A stretch of DNA of 64,000 nt from Lottia gigantea (taxonomy: Eukaryota > Mollusca > Gastropoda > Lottiidae), in the NCBI RefSeq assembly GCF_000327385.1, contig NW_008708898.1, forward strand, positions 244,934 to 308,933, in the 5' to 3' direction. Below are positions 1 through 12,857 of this stretch, one piece after another. The translations under genes were made by a program, and so were the position numbers. Position 1 is the stretch's first letter; every line of letters begins with the position of its first letter. Under the pieces are notes generated by a model. That model was given only the letters and a program-made list of their open reading frames with translations, searched no databases and had not been told where the DNA came from.

Positions 1-467
1 GGTTTGCGAAGTGGCCCAACTATGTATTCTTGGACAATGGCTGGTTTAAGGTCACCACGGAATATTATTACCCGTGCTTCCCTAGCTGGTTTTTCAATGT
101 CCATATCTAGATGAAGCAACATGTTGGATTTTGATGGCAAGAACAGATCTGCTGTATAAATAAAACTTTTGTTAATTGTTGATTGTTCAGCCGAAGCCAA
201 ATTAAGGTCTTTGGCTGATTGTAAATATTGTCTAATAGATCTCAATTCTGAGGAAGTGAGATCATTAAAAATTCCAGGATCATTTGGTTCCGAAAGATCC
301 ATAACATTGTCACTTTGTCCACATAGTGGCGCCCACCTTTCTTCTAAATGTCTGTTTTTTATAATAGCTATTGCCATTATAGTTATTATAAGCACAGCAC
401 ACACTAGTAAAAGCGTTACAGTTGCACACCTCCATTGCCCGATCCTCCGTCGATGTTTTTCAGCCAT
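1..467 (-). CDS. Copper amine oxidase, membrane-anchored, first coding exon (partial, runs off left edge)
   Basis: Reading the minus strand from the ATG at 467-465 gives 155 open codons to the window edge. A short basic N-terminus (EKHRRR) precedes a hydrophobic segment at about residues 14-36 with no signal-peptide cleavage pattern, as in type II membrane amine oxidases. Next comes a segment resembling the N2 domain of the AOC family: NDLTSSELRSIRQYL, then KPAREARVIIF and EYIVGPL, which align by eye with the VAP-1/AOC3 segments LSREEL, PPAREALAIVFFG and ELVVGPL. These enzymes oxidatively deaminate primary amines with topaquinone and copper, usually at the cell surface or outside it. The catalytic Tyr and copper-binding His lie in the missing part. 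A CAG acceptor pattern three bases before the ATG suggests an upstream untranslated exon. The family call is firm; the paralogue cannot be decided. Confidence 0.85.
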   Translation of the reverse strand, partial: MAEKHRRRIGQWRCATVTLLLVCAVLIITIMAIAIIKNRHLEERWAPLCGQSDNVMDLSEPNDPGIFNDLTSSELRSIRQYLQSAKDLNLASAEQSTINKSFIYTADLFLPSKSNMLLHLDMDIEKPAREARVIIFRGDLKPAIVQEYIVGPLRK

Positions 468-628
468 TCCTGAAAAAGGGAGGAAAAATTATCAAGAACA
501 AATAACAACCTGGAGGTTGCTCTACACTAGGAATTAGTGTATTTTTTCGACAACTTGAGAATTGCAGTCTGAAGTTTGACCAGTTCGCACTTGTTTTGGG
601 GCATTGAAAAGGTTTGATAATATTATAA

Positions 629-830
629 AGCCTTCAAATCCGTCCGCGTTTGGAACTTAAAATGACGACACGTCTTTTCTTGATACTCCGACATATAAAG
701 AAACGTCATATATATAAAATGAAAGTAAAATTTCTAGTTTGATGTATATTTGAAGGGGTTATGCATAACCATGCAGTTATAGTAGAACTGAATATGTACA
801 TATATTTATGACTTAAATTAACCCCCGAAA
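629..830 (+). repeat. Dispersed repeat, copy 1 (sister copy at 58330)
   Basis: The order of short shared blocks (CTTCAAATCC, CCGC-TTTG, GACAACACGT or its variant, CATATA, CTAGTTTGAT) recurs at 58330-58540 in the same orientation and spacing. No coding capacity is visible. The family is unknown. Confidence 0.5.
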
Positions 831-1312
831 ACATAGCAAGCCATTGCGATGCTTCAAAGCGGTGTCCGAGTTGACAAACCCAAGTAGTTAGAGAGCAAAA
901 ACAGGTGTTCCGGAAGAGTGAAAATGTTGTGCTGATTTCAAGGTTGCTATATGGGCTATTAAGGTCTTAACCATATAAAAGCTCATGATAAATCATGCAT
1001 TACTTTCAGATGGGAGTATGTTGTGGCGAGTACGATGATATTAGTTTAGATGATACGATTGATTGATACCTGATCGAAATGAGAAAATAACATAATAAGG
1101 TCATTTTAAATCTTAAACCAATATTTAACTGTGATAATATGATATCTTGACCAATTCAACCCTGGATAATATTGTCAACAAAATATGAAATAAGAGATAG
1201 AGAGCTGATAGTGGACAGGGCAGCTAAAGTAGGACAACCCATAGTTCTGACTTTTATGAAAATGAGTAAGTGTATTCTTGGCCCAATAATGGATACGCCA
1301 TAACATGTGATG

Positions 1313-1416
1313 TGGAAGGCGGGGTGGCTTTTTATTCAATGTTCTTCATTGCTTTTTCTTAATTATTATTTCTAAATTCTTATCTAACATTGAATAAAAA
1401 GCCATTCCGCCTTCCA
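1313..1416. repeat. Hairpin / MITE-like inverted repeat
   Basis: Arms of about 31 bp (1313-1343 and 1386-1416) are reverse complements apart from two bases in the GGCGGxxTGGC block. They enclose a 42-bp AT-rich loop. No clear target-site duplication was seen. It could be a small foldback transposon or a structured non-coding element. Confidence 0.6.
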
Positions 1417-2142
1417 TAATAACAAGCGTTAATATGATGGTTGGCGTAAGAGGCATGGAAACCTTCAATTACAGAAAATAAGAAAAACACTTTTGGGCTC
1501 CACTTAATTTTAACTTTTCAGTAGATGTAGAATGAAATTTATCGACACTTTGCACTAATTAACTGACCTCAGAAGGTAACATTGCTGGTAAAACTGAAAC
1601 TTTAAATTATTTTATGTGACCTAGTTTGACTCTAGTGATTTTAGAATGCAAGCTAGTGTCATTTCTTAATGTGTATACATAAGCAAAGATAGTTCTGTTG
1701 CCAATGCTACAATCCCACTGGTGAAGGCCTGAAATACAGTTGAATTTGACAAATAAAGCAAGGTTTGAAAAAATTTTACTTAGACTACACGTGTCGGGTA
1801 GTTTGGGAGGTGTTATCCCCCAGTAAATATATTATCGAATTCTTTCTCTTATCAAAAATACAGGCAAGGCAGTGTCATTTTCGGGACCTGTGTGTTATAT
1901 CGGATGAAGACTGGTGCCGTAAAGTAAATTGGATGAGGTACACCCCACGAAATGTTTTCTCTTAACTTCTTTCTTCAATTCACCTAACCAACAGCAGTTC
2001 AGTAATTTTCACAAATGATTTATAACCTACATTAATGTGTGGAACTTGTCCATAAATTAAACTTTGTAAATTTTTATTGGACCCTCTCTATTTTTATAAT
2101 TGACTTTTTGATAGACATTAAATATAGTTCAATAAATTTATT

Positions 2143-2430
2143 CTACTGATACAACCTTATAGAGTGTATTATTCACTTCTTCATTCTGCTGATACAAGTT
2201 TATAGAGTGTATTATTCACTTCTTCATTCTACTGATACAAGTTTATAGAGTGTATTATTCACTTCTTTATTACAATGATGCAAGCTTGTATTATTTATTG
2301 CTTTACTCCGCTGATACATGTTTATACTCATGTTTTATTTTACTTCTGTATTCTACTGATACAAGTTTATAGATTGTATTATTCACTTCTGTATTCTACT
2401 GATACAAGTTTATAGATTGTATTATTCACG
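2143..2430. repeat. 43-bp minisatellite
   Basis: About six to seven tandem units contain CTGATACAAGTTTATAGAGT followed by GTATTATTCACTTCT. The two middle units (about 2270-2345) are degenerate, while those at both ends are nearly identical. Confidence 0.85.
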
Positions 2431-3899
2431 ACAAAAACAAAATGTCATGTTTAGTTTTTGTTTTTTTGTTAGCATTTTCTTAGAAATATTTTACTTTATA
2501 TTGAAATTCTTTGGCTTCATTTGACCTTTACATGCGATGTGAAATACATACAATGTAAAACATAACTGAAAACTAAATATTGAAATTTTAGGAAATGAAA
2601 TAAAATTGAAATAAATAAACAAATGAAATTAGGATTTTGTTAATGTCTCATAGCAGAAAAGAAGAAAGAAAGTCACGAAGAAGGAGGCATTTATTATATA
2701 AATACTATAAAAATGACTTACCGACTAATGATTAAAACTTATATAAGTATATTGTCTTTTTCCTCATATTTCACTTGTGGACTATTATCTGTTTTTGACT
2801 GTATACCAATGACTATAAATATCTATCATTATTGTTATTATTTCACTATCAATTGATTACAAACAGTATATGGGACGAATTAAAGAGGCCAATCCCTTGA
2901 CTTATACATTTAAAAAAAAAATATTAAAATATGATAATTTGCAAAAAAAGAAAAAAATTAGGATGTATGGTTTGTCTGTTTTTAAATGGCAAAAAATTGA
3001 TGTACGACATAATTGAATTGACAACGGTTTGATTTTCCAGGCCTTTGCAATTAGTCTGATATAACAGTAGGGCCTGTCAATCAGGTTATTGACCTTTTGA
3101 GGTCTTTTGTATTTTCATTTTGAAAAGAGATACGAAAGGCAGGACTCGGGCTTTATCGAGCAAATAATCAGAAGACCACATGCCATCCTTATATGAATTA
3201 ATCTGTATCTGGATGTGCTCCTTTAAATAGTTTCTTCACTTATGGTGAGTTGTAAAATAGCTTAAAATCTAAGGTAGATAAATAATATATTATTTGCTCA
3301 TTCAGTTCTGCAAATAACTTACAACCATACACATAGGACTTAATAATTCCTCACAATCATAGGTCTGCAGATTAGCAACACATCATATAGGTTGATCATT
3401 GAACCCTGTAAAGGAAAAGTCATTATGACGATATTAGTCTTGATGATTTCAGGCTGCAACCGCTCATTATTGTCTAGGCCATGCAGTAATTCATTTTCAG
3501 GTAGTGCAATCGTCACTTTCGCGGACATTGTGTTAAAAGTGACAACTGGGAAACCAAACAGCATTGTTCAGTCTTATAAATTTCACAAACAAAACATATT
3601 CAGATTTTTTTTTTTAGATTTTGCAATCAAACTTAAAATCCATCATTCAATTTGTTTTTGATTTCGGGTTTTGTTTTGGGGTTCAGATCGTTAGTACTTG
3701 GTCTATTTCAACTAAATCGCAACAATATTCCGACTGCTTTCGCCTAGCCAAGAGTTGTTGTCCGTAGCTTGTTTTATTAATTAGAATTATCTTATCTTGA
3801 ATGTTAGCCATCTTGGAAAACTTGTCACAAACTCAAACTGGGAAGATTAAAAATTGTCAAAGCAAATTTCACAGCTGAATATAGTTTTTAAAATTCAGC

Positions 3900-6800
3900 A
3901 TGGACAGAAGCCATCTGTGCCAAAGCTTAATCAAATGGGTGAGGACTGATATATTCATAAGTTGGTCCACAAGATATGATTTCACTCTTGTTTTGCTGTT
4001 GAATGGCATTTCGACTTCATGGTTTTTTTGTGGGTGGTGGTGCAAATGTATCTTTATTACTCTGGAGACTTTTTCTAACTTCTTTTTCAGTTAATTAAGT
4101 ATTATTTCTATATTCTCTTACTACTTATACTCATTACACAGCGTTGTATGTTTTCTTCATTCTAATCCTGTGGTACAAGTTTAGTTGGGCCTGTTTAAAA
4201 GTTAAGGCTAAAAACAAAGTAGTCATGAAATACAATCGCAATTAATTAGTTATATTGAAACTCAATTAGAGAATTGTTATTCTTTATTGGGAACCAACAT
4301 AAATCATACAATCAGTTGTAGCTATGGTACTGGTAATTTGGCAGATCATGAAACTACCTGAATTGTAGGCTAAGCCTACCCTACCCTGTAGTGAAGTTAC
4401 AGAGATGATAATTCTCAATAAAGATTTTTCTATATTTTTATATTTTAGCTAAACACATTTAATGTCACAGTTAAAAATCAAACAGTAGAAGATTTTAGTG
4501 ATGGTATTGCAGTAGCACAAGTCCTGCGTCAAATGTGAGTCATCCCTATCTTAGAGAAGGCTCTCCTTGGCACTTTCATTTTAAAAATAGTTTGAGCTCA
4601 AAATCATTGGAGGTCATGGACACCTTTTAGGATCAGCATTGCAATATGTAACTGCATCCAGCTAATAATTATGATGTTATGTGGATTTGTCTTCCTTAGT
4701 ACAGTAATAGTGTATATTATATTTAATATGTTTCAGAGCTCCAGATTATTTTAATGAAGCCTGGTTTAAGAAATTAAAAGTTGAAGATGATTTAAACTGG
4801 AGGTTAAAAGTATGTAAAACTAAATGGTTTCCCAATTATGCCCTTTTTGCATTAACAGTAATAGTATTTTCTATTTGTATTTTTAATCCTTAATTATTTC
4901 CATTGTCAAGATAAAGTTAGATGTATTAATATCAAATTGAATATTCTGTTAAACTAAAGGTGTCCTCCCAACTATATAATCTATGCTTAGCCTCTACTTC
5001 ATTTCATCTGATCTTGACACGTGTAAATTGTGTGCTTCGTAAGTGAGTTGGTGTTTTGTTTTTACCTTGTTAAACTAAAGGTTGTAATTAATTCTGTTTT
5101 AGGTAAGCAATCTTAAGAAAGTATTAAATGGAATCTTGGAGTACAATATGGAGGTTTGTTAACATTTTATTACATAATACTCGTATATGAAGAAATTAAA
5201 TTCTATTTCTATAGAAAATTACATTGAATTGTCATTGATTTACAGATTTTTTAAATAAATAAATGTATAGAATTATAAAAAAAAAGGAAAGATAAGTTTT
5301 CTAAATGTTAATTTCCAGGTACTTGGCATACAAATTCAAGGTTTTCAAATGCCTGATGTCAATTTAATAGGTAAGTACTACTTTTTTTCATTACTTTGGG
5401 TTATTTGGAAACATCTATCTATTCTTATTCAAGTGTTACATGAAAGTCTACTTCCTGATCAGCAGGTCACCATATTTTTCCCCAGACTGGCTGGCCAAGT
5501 TACTTCTTTGTTTCTGGAAACCAGCAGTTCATTACAATTAGAATGTTGTTTATTATTTTATTACAAGGTATATAGTAAGTTTTTTATTTCTAGGTGAACA
5601 TTATGATAGTGTTGAAACTAGCAAATTATTACATTTAGTGTTGGGGTTTGTTGTTAATTGTAATATTTTATTTCTAGGTGAACATTATGATAGTGTCGAA
5701 ACTAGCAGATTATTACAGTTAGTGTTGGGATGCGCTGTAAACTGTGCAGAAAAAGAATCCCATATACACAACATTTTAAAAATGGAAGAATCTGTTCAAC
5801 AAATGATTATGAATGCAATTCAAGAGGTATGTTGTATTTTAATGATATACTATTTATGTTTATGTTAAAGAAGTTACTGCCAGGATGAGTTAAGTTTTTC
5901 AGATGTTTTCTCTAATAATTTGTAAATCAGAAGATTATATAAAATTTCAATTAACTTGAAAATTTCTAAAAGTGAAGTAGATAGTTTGTATATTAAGAAG
6001 TCAAAAGCAATATACACTAGTATTTTTAACCTCATATCCAAGGTTTTCTTATGAGTGTCAGCCTTGCATGATTAGATCTTGTCACTTGATTGTGCATATG
6101 ATATGTTGCTTACATTTAACAAATTTTATTTTCTATTTTAGCTGATGTCTAAAGAAATCTCATCACCAACAGAAGCAGATAATGAGGTTGTAGAACAGGT
6201 ATAACTATTCTATTTTGATTAGTTTCTGAATGATAACAATTTCTATAAGTTCTTTGTTTCTGATAAATTGATCTTGTACAATCATCAATAGCAATAGTAT
6301 GAACCAGATCTCTGATGGTTAGGGACCCAACTATAGCATAGTCTGCATCTGTGAAGAGCCCTTTTAACAGGACACATTTAAAGTCATCAGTCAAAATATT
6401 TCATGCATTATGCCTGTCTGAGTATGATAATAGTTTTATTTCATATGTAAATTATATTTCAACATTCGCTCTCATCAAAAGGAAATTAGGACAATTTCAT
6501 ATCATATTATAGTTGAAGAAGACAGTTGAAGAATTGAACAGTGCCTTAGAATCAAAAGAAGAACTATTACAAAGATGTCATGAATTAGACATGCAGGTAG
6601 CAACATATCTAGAAGAGAAAAATGCTGTACAGACAGAAAATGAAAAACTGGTAGAAAGATTACATCAGGCTGAAAGTCTGGATGACCCACGGTAAAATAT
6701 AGTTCTTATGGAATTTTCTCTACACTTACAACAAGAATGGTATTATTTTATTTAGCACTTGGTTTACATGATTTTACCTTCTGAATACTGAGTGTAAATG

Positions 6801-9800
6801 AAATAAAACTAATGCCAAGTAATGTGACTGAAAGCGTGTGATGTTAACACTAGGGTTAATAATTTAAGCAAGAAGATTTGTTTGAAATTAAATTTTTTTC
6901 TTTTCAGCACACCTGCAGGTAAAAGGTTACAAAAGTTGCAAAGTCAGTTGGAACAAGTACAAGAACAACTATATCATGTTGAACAAGGTTTGTGTTTTTG
7001 CTTGGTTTCAATGTAATTATGTTACAAGTAATTGATTAATATGATATTATCTGAGGAATAAAGCCTATTATACTTTTAAACTAAAAGAAGCATAACACAT
7101 AAAGGATAACTTTTTTATTTTCCACTAAGAAGTACATTTTGTTTAATTCTAATAGCACGAGACGACTACAGAATTAAATATGAAGTATCTACGAAAGATT
7201 ATGAAGAACTAAAGGAAAAAGTAAGTTACATATTATATCATTGTGCAGGAAATCTTGTTTAGGTCGATCTTTTTATACACACACATCTCATGTGGGCATG
7301 TATTGACCGTATGTCTTACCTCCCTTTTTTATATGCCCCCGATTGCTCGTAAACACTCTACAAGACAGATTTGACAAAACTTGGTGTGAGTGTTCGTAAT
7401 CACCCAAGGATGAACCCTATTGAAAATCAGAAGAATCAAGTTATTGCCCTTCTTTTACAAAACCATTTTATTATTCAGAAGGTTGAATATTTGCTTTCTA
7501 GAGTTTTCAAGAGCTAAAAATTGAACACGTTTTCAAGAACAAGGGCAGTAACTCATACTCAATATGAATCAGAATTGGTTGATTAATTCATACTGATTAT
7601 TTCAAAGCTGTTGTTGATTTTGTTAATGTAAATTAAGCCTAAATGGAGAACACATTTGAATATTAGTGCTGTTCAAACCCTGTGATATAAGCCTATTTGA
7701 AAATGCTATAGGTTTTTTATTTTATTTTATTTTTTACTGTCCATCATTATGTGTTTTTTATTTCAGAATGCTGAATTATCACCATTAGCTTCAGAAGCTA
7801 GAGCATTAAAAGATGAGTTGGATTGTTTACGTGATGCTGCTGATCAAGCTGTAAGTATAAATTGGGTTAAATATTATTTTACAAATATCCATCACAGTTT
7901 TGTTAATGAATAAAGATTTCAAAATTTTATTCAAAAATTGCAAAATCCCCTTTTAATTGGTTCTTTTGATGGTTATTGTTTATCAATTGGATCTATTCTA
8001 AATTGTCAAGAATCAAACTGGCAAATAAAAAGATTTTTTTATTTTTTAGGCCAAGTATGAATCTTCAATAGAGACCTATAAAAAGAAAATAGGTATTATT
8101 TATATATTCACTTTTCATCGAGTCTTCAAACCCATATTTAGATTTTCTTTGAAAGATTACTGCATGTTAATTGCCTGTATACTTGGAATATTAGAAGTAG
8201 TGGATTGTTAGTGATTCTGTCTTTATCTTATATTGTGTAATTTGTCCATTTTCAGAGGAGATAACAGTTTTAAAAAGTCAAAATCAATCATTAGGTGACC
8301 AAATAACAAAATATATACAAGAAAAAATAGAAATGGAAGAGGTTGGTTGAATTTTGTTTGGCATCAATGAAACAAGTTGAAATATCTAAGCAGTCTAAAT
8401 CTATCAAACAAATACACTGAATGTGGAGCTGCCTTCCAAAGTCTCAAGACTTGTGCTCCATTTCATTTTGAGATTTCAGCTTGTCCTTTGGAGATATTGT
8501 ATGTATTATACATCACTTAAGAGAGTCTACATAATTAAAACACTCTTTTTCATTTGTTTTCTGTAGTCAATGAAAAGGTTTGATTCAGTAAAACAACAAT
8601 TAGATTGGTGTAAAAGACAAAATCATGAATTACAAACTAAATTATCAGATGAAACAAAAAGGGCAGACAAAATAGATTTTGAATTGAAGAAATCACAAGA
8701 AAAGATGACCATTTTACAGAGAGAAAAAGAGGTTTGCTATTAGTTATTCAATTGCCATATACCTTACATTTTTGGAGGCAGTGGTAGTACAATGAGTTGG
8801 ATGTTTTCTCACTAATCTTAAGGTCCCAGGGCCGGTTTCACAAAAGAGTTACGACAGGTCTTAAGTTTGCAACAGATTGCAAGTTGTTCGTAAAACTTAC
8901 GATGGATTTCACGAAATAAATTCAATCGCAACTTTGGTCGTATCTTAGGATTTAAGACCATTAGCTACGACATGTACTTAGATGTCGTAGGACCGATCTT
9001 TCGTTATCAAAATGGTGGGTTGCACGGGGATGGGTCCGTAATACCTTTAAATACCTCCTGAACGCTTGGGAAACTGCTGAAAAAGGAAGTGAAATGAAGT
9101 AGTAGGCTACAAAGATGTAGCAATTACAACATGTGGCGGTCGTTCAAATCTCACATGGATTTAAAAGTGGGTCCAGGTGGGTGTGTCAAGTGCAAGTAAA
9201 AACAGTTTGCCCGTCTCAGACACTCGAGTAAACGTTTCAAAAATGATTTGCAGAAAGCGGCTTACCAGACACTTTTTCAAGTGCAATGTTTATTCCATGT
9301 TTAGTATTAGGGGGTGAAAGCCGACACCGGGCCTGTTATGTTTAAAGCAAAGAAAGTATACATTTCGTACAAAAAATAATTTTAACAACTTTTTTCTGCC
9401 AAGGCTCTAATTCGGTTATTGTCAAAAGAGATGAGTCTTTCTAGAGGCCCTATAGACGTCGTTTGGACTTAATAGGTCTATCATCTCCTACGTCCTAACT
9501 TTGCCAAAAGTAGGATATTTGAGTCTCTCAGTCTCAAATGGACAGGTCTAGGATGGAACATCTATTTTAAAATAATTGGTAAAATTGGAAGAGATGATCT
9601 AGATAGTTTCCTTATCTTTCACTATCAATCTCGTCTTTTTACTGTCTCCAATGACGACGGACTCACAGTCACACAGTACAAAGTTTTGCCTGGACATGTA
9701 ACACTCCACTTCATATAATTTTATTATCCTTCATGTAGTATCATGTAGTCTTATTGTTGCAAACAGAACTAAATACTCCAGCATTCATTGTTTGATGTTA

Positions 9801-12800
9801 TTGTTTATAGAGAATTATAGCTGAAAGAGACTCATTAACTGAAATGAATGAAGAATTAAAGTGTATGCAGGTATGTTCTATCTATCTATTCTATGTTCAT
9901 AACACTTTAATATTTTTTTTCTCTTAACTTTCTTTTTAATATATTTGGAAATTCATATGACACATTTGGCTAATTATTAGCACTAGTAAAGAGTTGTAAT
10001 ACTTCTTGGATGATGTCTTTGACAGTTGGTAGAGAAATATGGAGACTAATTACTCATTCCTTACTATGTGCAGTAATTTTCATTCAAATTTTTTGATTTG
10101 GTTTTTCAGACACCAAATGTAGGTGGAGGCAATGGTAATATCAATAATATGGGTTCTACTCCTCAGGAAATGGAAATGAAGTAAGTCATGTTGAAAATTA
10201 AATCGTCTAATGCTCCTGTCCTCATTGCATACTGCATGGGGTTGCCAGTGCTCATGTTCTTAATCAGGTGCAGATACAGTAAACTCCATCCGGTTTTCAT
10301 GTTCACATATATATTGTCAGAACCCATGATTTTCATAGTGTTTTGATTACTCATATGTTATGTGTTTTTTGTTGTTTTTTCAGAGAGAAACTGTTACGAC
10401 TTGAACATGAAAATAAAATGTTAAAATTGGGTAATACTGATCAATTAACAGAACAAACAGAACCATTACAATTTGCTCTAGAAAAAACTAGCGCCAGGAA
10501 AAATGAGTTAGAAACTGATGTTAGGTAAATTCCCAGAATTATTCGATTTGGTATTAAACGACTCAGCAAGTTCTAGGCTCATCTGTTTATGGGATGAAAA
10601 GCGTCAAGTTTTCAAGTGATCTGCTTGAACAATATTGAGATGTCAAACAACTAATTATTATTTGCAGAAGATTCTTAAACATGTTTAAATATTTCAGGTT
10701 ATTAAATCAAAGAATATTAGAACTAGAAGCTCAGGTCGAAGTTTTACAAGAAAATGAACCCTCAGATTCAGAATTAACAGAAATTAAAAAGAAATTGATA
10801 CAACAGGTACATTGTCTAGTTTTCTTAATATTATTGATTTTTGCATATTATTCTTTTTATTGTGATTCCATCAGTCAGTATAGTGACATGTTACTCAGAT
10901 CGTGTGTTTGTAAAGTTTGATATTGTCTGGTTTAGACTTGCTGTATGCCTCAAGCTGGGCTCATTGAACATCTTCCAACAGTTAGGAATGGAAAAAATGA
11001 TTGACAAAATTACCTCATTTTGCATTGGTATTGCATCTTTTTATATAATAAATAGGAAAAGAGCAGAAATTTTAAATTCATTTGATCTTGCTGTGAAAAC
11101 TAAGATAATAAGACAGATGACTTTCTTTACTTACAGCAACAAAAATTAGAATCAAGTAATAATCAGTTAGAAGAACAGAAAAATAAACAACTTTCATTAG
11201 AAGAGAAATTGACAGAAAAAGACAAGAAAATGAAAGATTTTGAAAATGAATTATCAAAGAAAGATGAAGAAATGAAATTAATGGAAGAAAGATATAAAAA
11301 ATATCTTGATAAAGCTAGACATGTAAGTTACAAATATCTTTATAATATGCTGTGGAAATTGACTTTTTCCATTTTTATGAAACTTGCTGTGATCACTCTT
11401 TCGTGCAAATGTCAATAGTAGCAAAGCTTATCAGAGCCAGTTTAACACTAATTTAGTTTGTAATGGACAGTTATACTAATTTGGATTGAAGTTTATTGCT
11501 ATCATTTAATTTTGATGCAGAATAATATGAAATGAGTTTTCAATCTGCTAATAATTTGACAAAAAGTTTCTGATTTATTGCACCTAAGAATTACCTTTAT
11601 CTGTTATTAAAAATGAAAAAGGTGGCAATGTTTCACAATAATTTAACTTACCTGAGTTTAGTGTTTAGTCATTTGATTGGTTAATCAATAAAGTCCATTT
11701 TTTGGTGAAGCTTTATCTACCAATCAAATTAGTATATTATCTTGGTTTTATTCTATTTGAAAATGGCATTGTGTATTTTTTGTTGCAGATCATTAAAACC
11801 TTAGACCCTAGACATAAATCAAGTTCAAATGAAACTCAGGCATTACGTAATCAACTAACAGAACGACAGAGATATGTTGAATATTTAGAGGTAAAATCTA
11901 AACTTTTATATAAACTTACCTTCATGTAATATTGAGTTGCAATTGAGGTGTGCCATTTCACATTTACTTTTGATGTCACTTAAGACATGTTTTTTCTGAA
12001 TATGATTTTCATTTTTTTTCGTAATCCAAAGTTGAAATGAATTAAAAAGAAATGTTGATTTTATTATGTTTTCTTCCCTTAGAGAAATTTCTCACCAAAT
12101 TTTGTCTCTTGTTTTATTGTAGAAAGATTTAGCTAAAACAAAGTCTAGAATAGATTATGAAGATCAGTTGAGAGTATCAGCATTCTATTCATTGGTAAAT
12201 TTTATCATTTATTGTAATTTGGGGTCACATTTGTAGAAATCGTACAGTGGGAATTGCTTGCCTGAATTCACACTGCAATGATATCAACCAAAAGCTAAAG
12301 AGTTATTTCCCCTTTGACCATTCTTTGATAAAGACAGATTTTAGAAATTTAGACAGAAACAGAAATGAGAAGTCTCAAATGTATCATTTCATCATATTTC
12401 AGGGGTGTCAACTACAACGTCAGGCGGTAGAACAAAGGTTATCTACATCCAGTGAAGGTGGCCAGTCATTTTTAGCTCGACAACGTCAGGTTCAGTCTCG
12501 TAGACCAGCTAGTTTAAGTGCCATAGTACCTAATAATACTGTGTAAGTTTCTCTATTCTATGGATTTAAAAAGGTGAACAAATATTGCTGTAATGTCACT
12601 GAAATGTGTCCTTATATATTATCCTAATACTTTTTCTGTTTATCAATTTAACAAGAACTTGTCTTTTTATCTATCTGTTTATTCTCTTGTGTTGGTCTAC
12701 AGATATTGATTGAACTGGTGTACAAGAATTGTCTTAGCCAAAAAACAAAAAGTGAACAACATTTAGAATTGGAAGCATTGAAACAATTAGATACATAGTG

Positions 12801-12857
12801 ATTACCATTTCCTTTATCCCATGTCTTTTTCTCTATTTCAGAACTCCTGATCATTGA
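3900..12857 (+). CDS. HOOK: HOOK family dynein-cargo adaptor, complete gene of 23 coding exons
   Basis: The spliced product is 701 aa, the usual Hook length (about 680-730). Exons: 3900-3938, 4449-4534, 4737-4809, 5103-5153, 5319-5370, 5678-5826, 6142-6198, 6513-6691, 6908-6987, 7156-7220, 7767-7850, 8050-8092, 8256-8341, 8567-8731, 9811-9870, 10110-10180, 10384-10524, 10698-10806, 11137-11322, 11789-11890, 12123-12194, 12403-12542, 12842-12857. All junctions are GT..AG and phases agree. Residues 1 to about 160 are the Hook domain, which binds dynein light-intermediate chain (LCQSLIKW, MPDVNLIGEH, LLQLVLGCAVNC). Then comes a long coiled coil (DDYRIKYE, LRLEHENKMLKL, ERYKKYLDKAR) and the C-terminal cargo region (SFLARQRQ). 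Hook proteins link dynein-dynactin to endosomes and other cargo. The last exon is inferred from a CAG acceptor and the phase; it gives a short TPDH tail, with AATAAA at 12865-12870, eight bases after the stop. Introns are mostly unique AT-rich DNA. Confidence 0.95.
5594..5677 (+). repeat. 84-bp in-frame tandem copy of the HOOK exon 6 acceptor and 5' coding part
   Basis: The sequence after TTTATTTCTAG at 5594 repeats that after TTTATTTCTAG at 5678, with about four differences in the first 55 bases. The spacing is exactly 84 bp and the copy is open, so the upstream acceptor would add 28 residues (GEHYDSVETSKLLHLVLG, then FVVNCNILFL) before the normal exon. Differences are conservative (Lys/Arg, His/Gln). 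The downstream copy matches the Hook family; the insert would duplicate a helix of the dynein-binding domain. Confidence 0.8.
7271..7690. repeat. TATACGCCCACAT-family element inside HOOK intron 10
   Basis: It begins with a palindrome-like ACACATCTCATGTGGGCATGT. It contains the family blocks GCTCGTAAACACTCTA, ACTTGGTGTGAGTGTTCGTAAT, CCAAGGATGAACCCTATTGA and TTATTGCCCTT, which recur many times at 36.7-45.1 kb. It is non-coding and more decayed than the copies near COX6C. Confidence 0.7.
8826..9010. repeat. Possible short interspersed element in HOOK intron 14
   Basis: The segment from CCAGGGCCGGTTTCACAAAA onward (TTACGACAGGTCTTAAG, then CTTACGATGGATTTCACGAA) is higher in GC than the surrounding intron and has the ACGA-rich, half-repeated look of invertebrate short interspersed repeats. 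No second copy was seen in this window, so this is a weak call. Confidence 0.3.

Larger units (their letters stand above)
538..3899. other. Intergenic region between amine oxidase and HOOK
   Basis: No gene is supported. It holds one copy of a dispersed repeat (about 629-830), a 104-bp hairpin element (1313-1416), a 43-bp minisatellite (2143-2430) and AT-rich unique DNA. The divergent arrangement of the flanking genes means both promoters should lie here. I could not place either with confidence. Confidence 0.6.
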
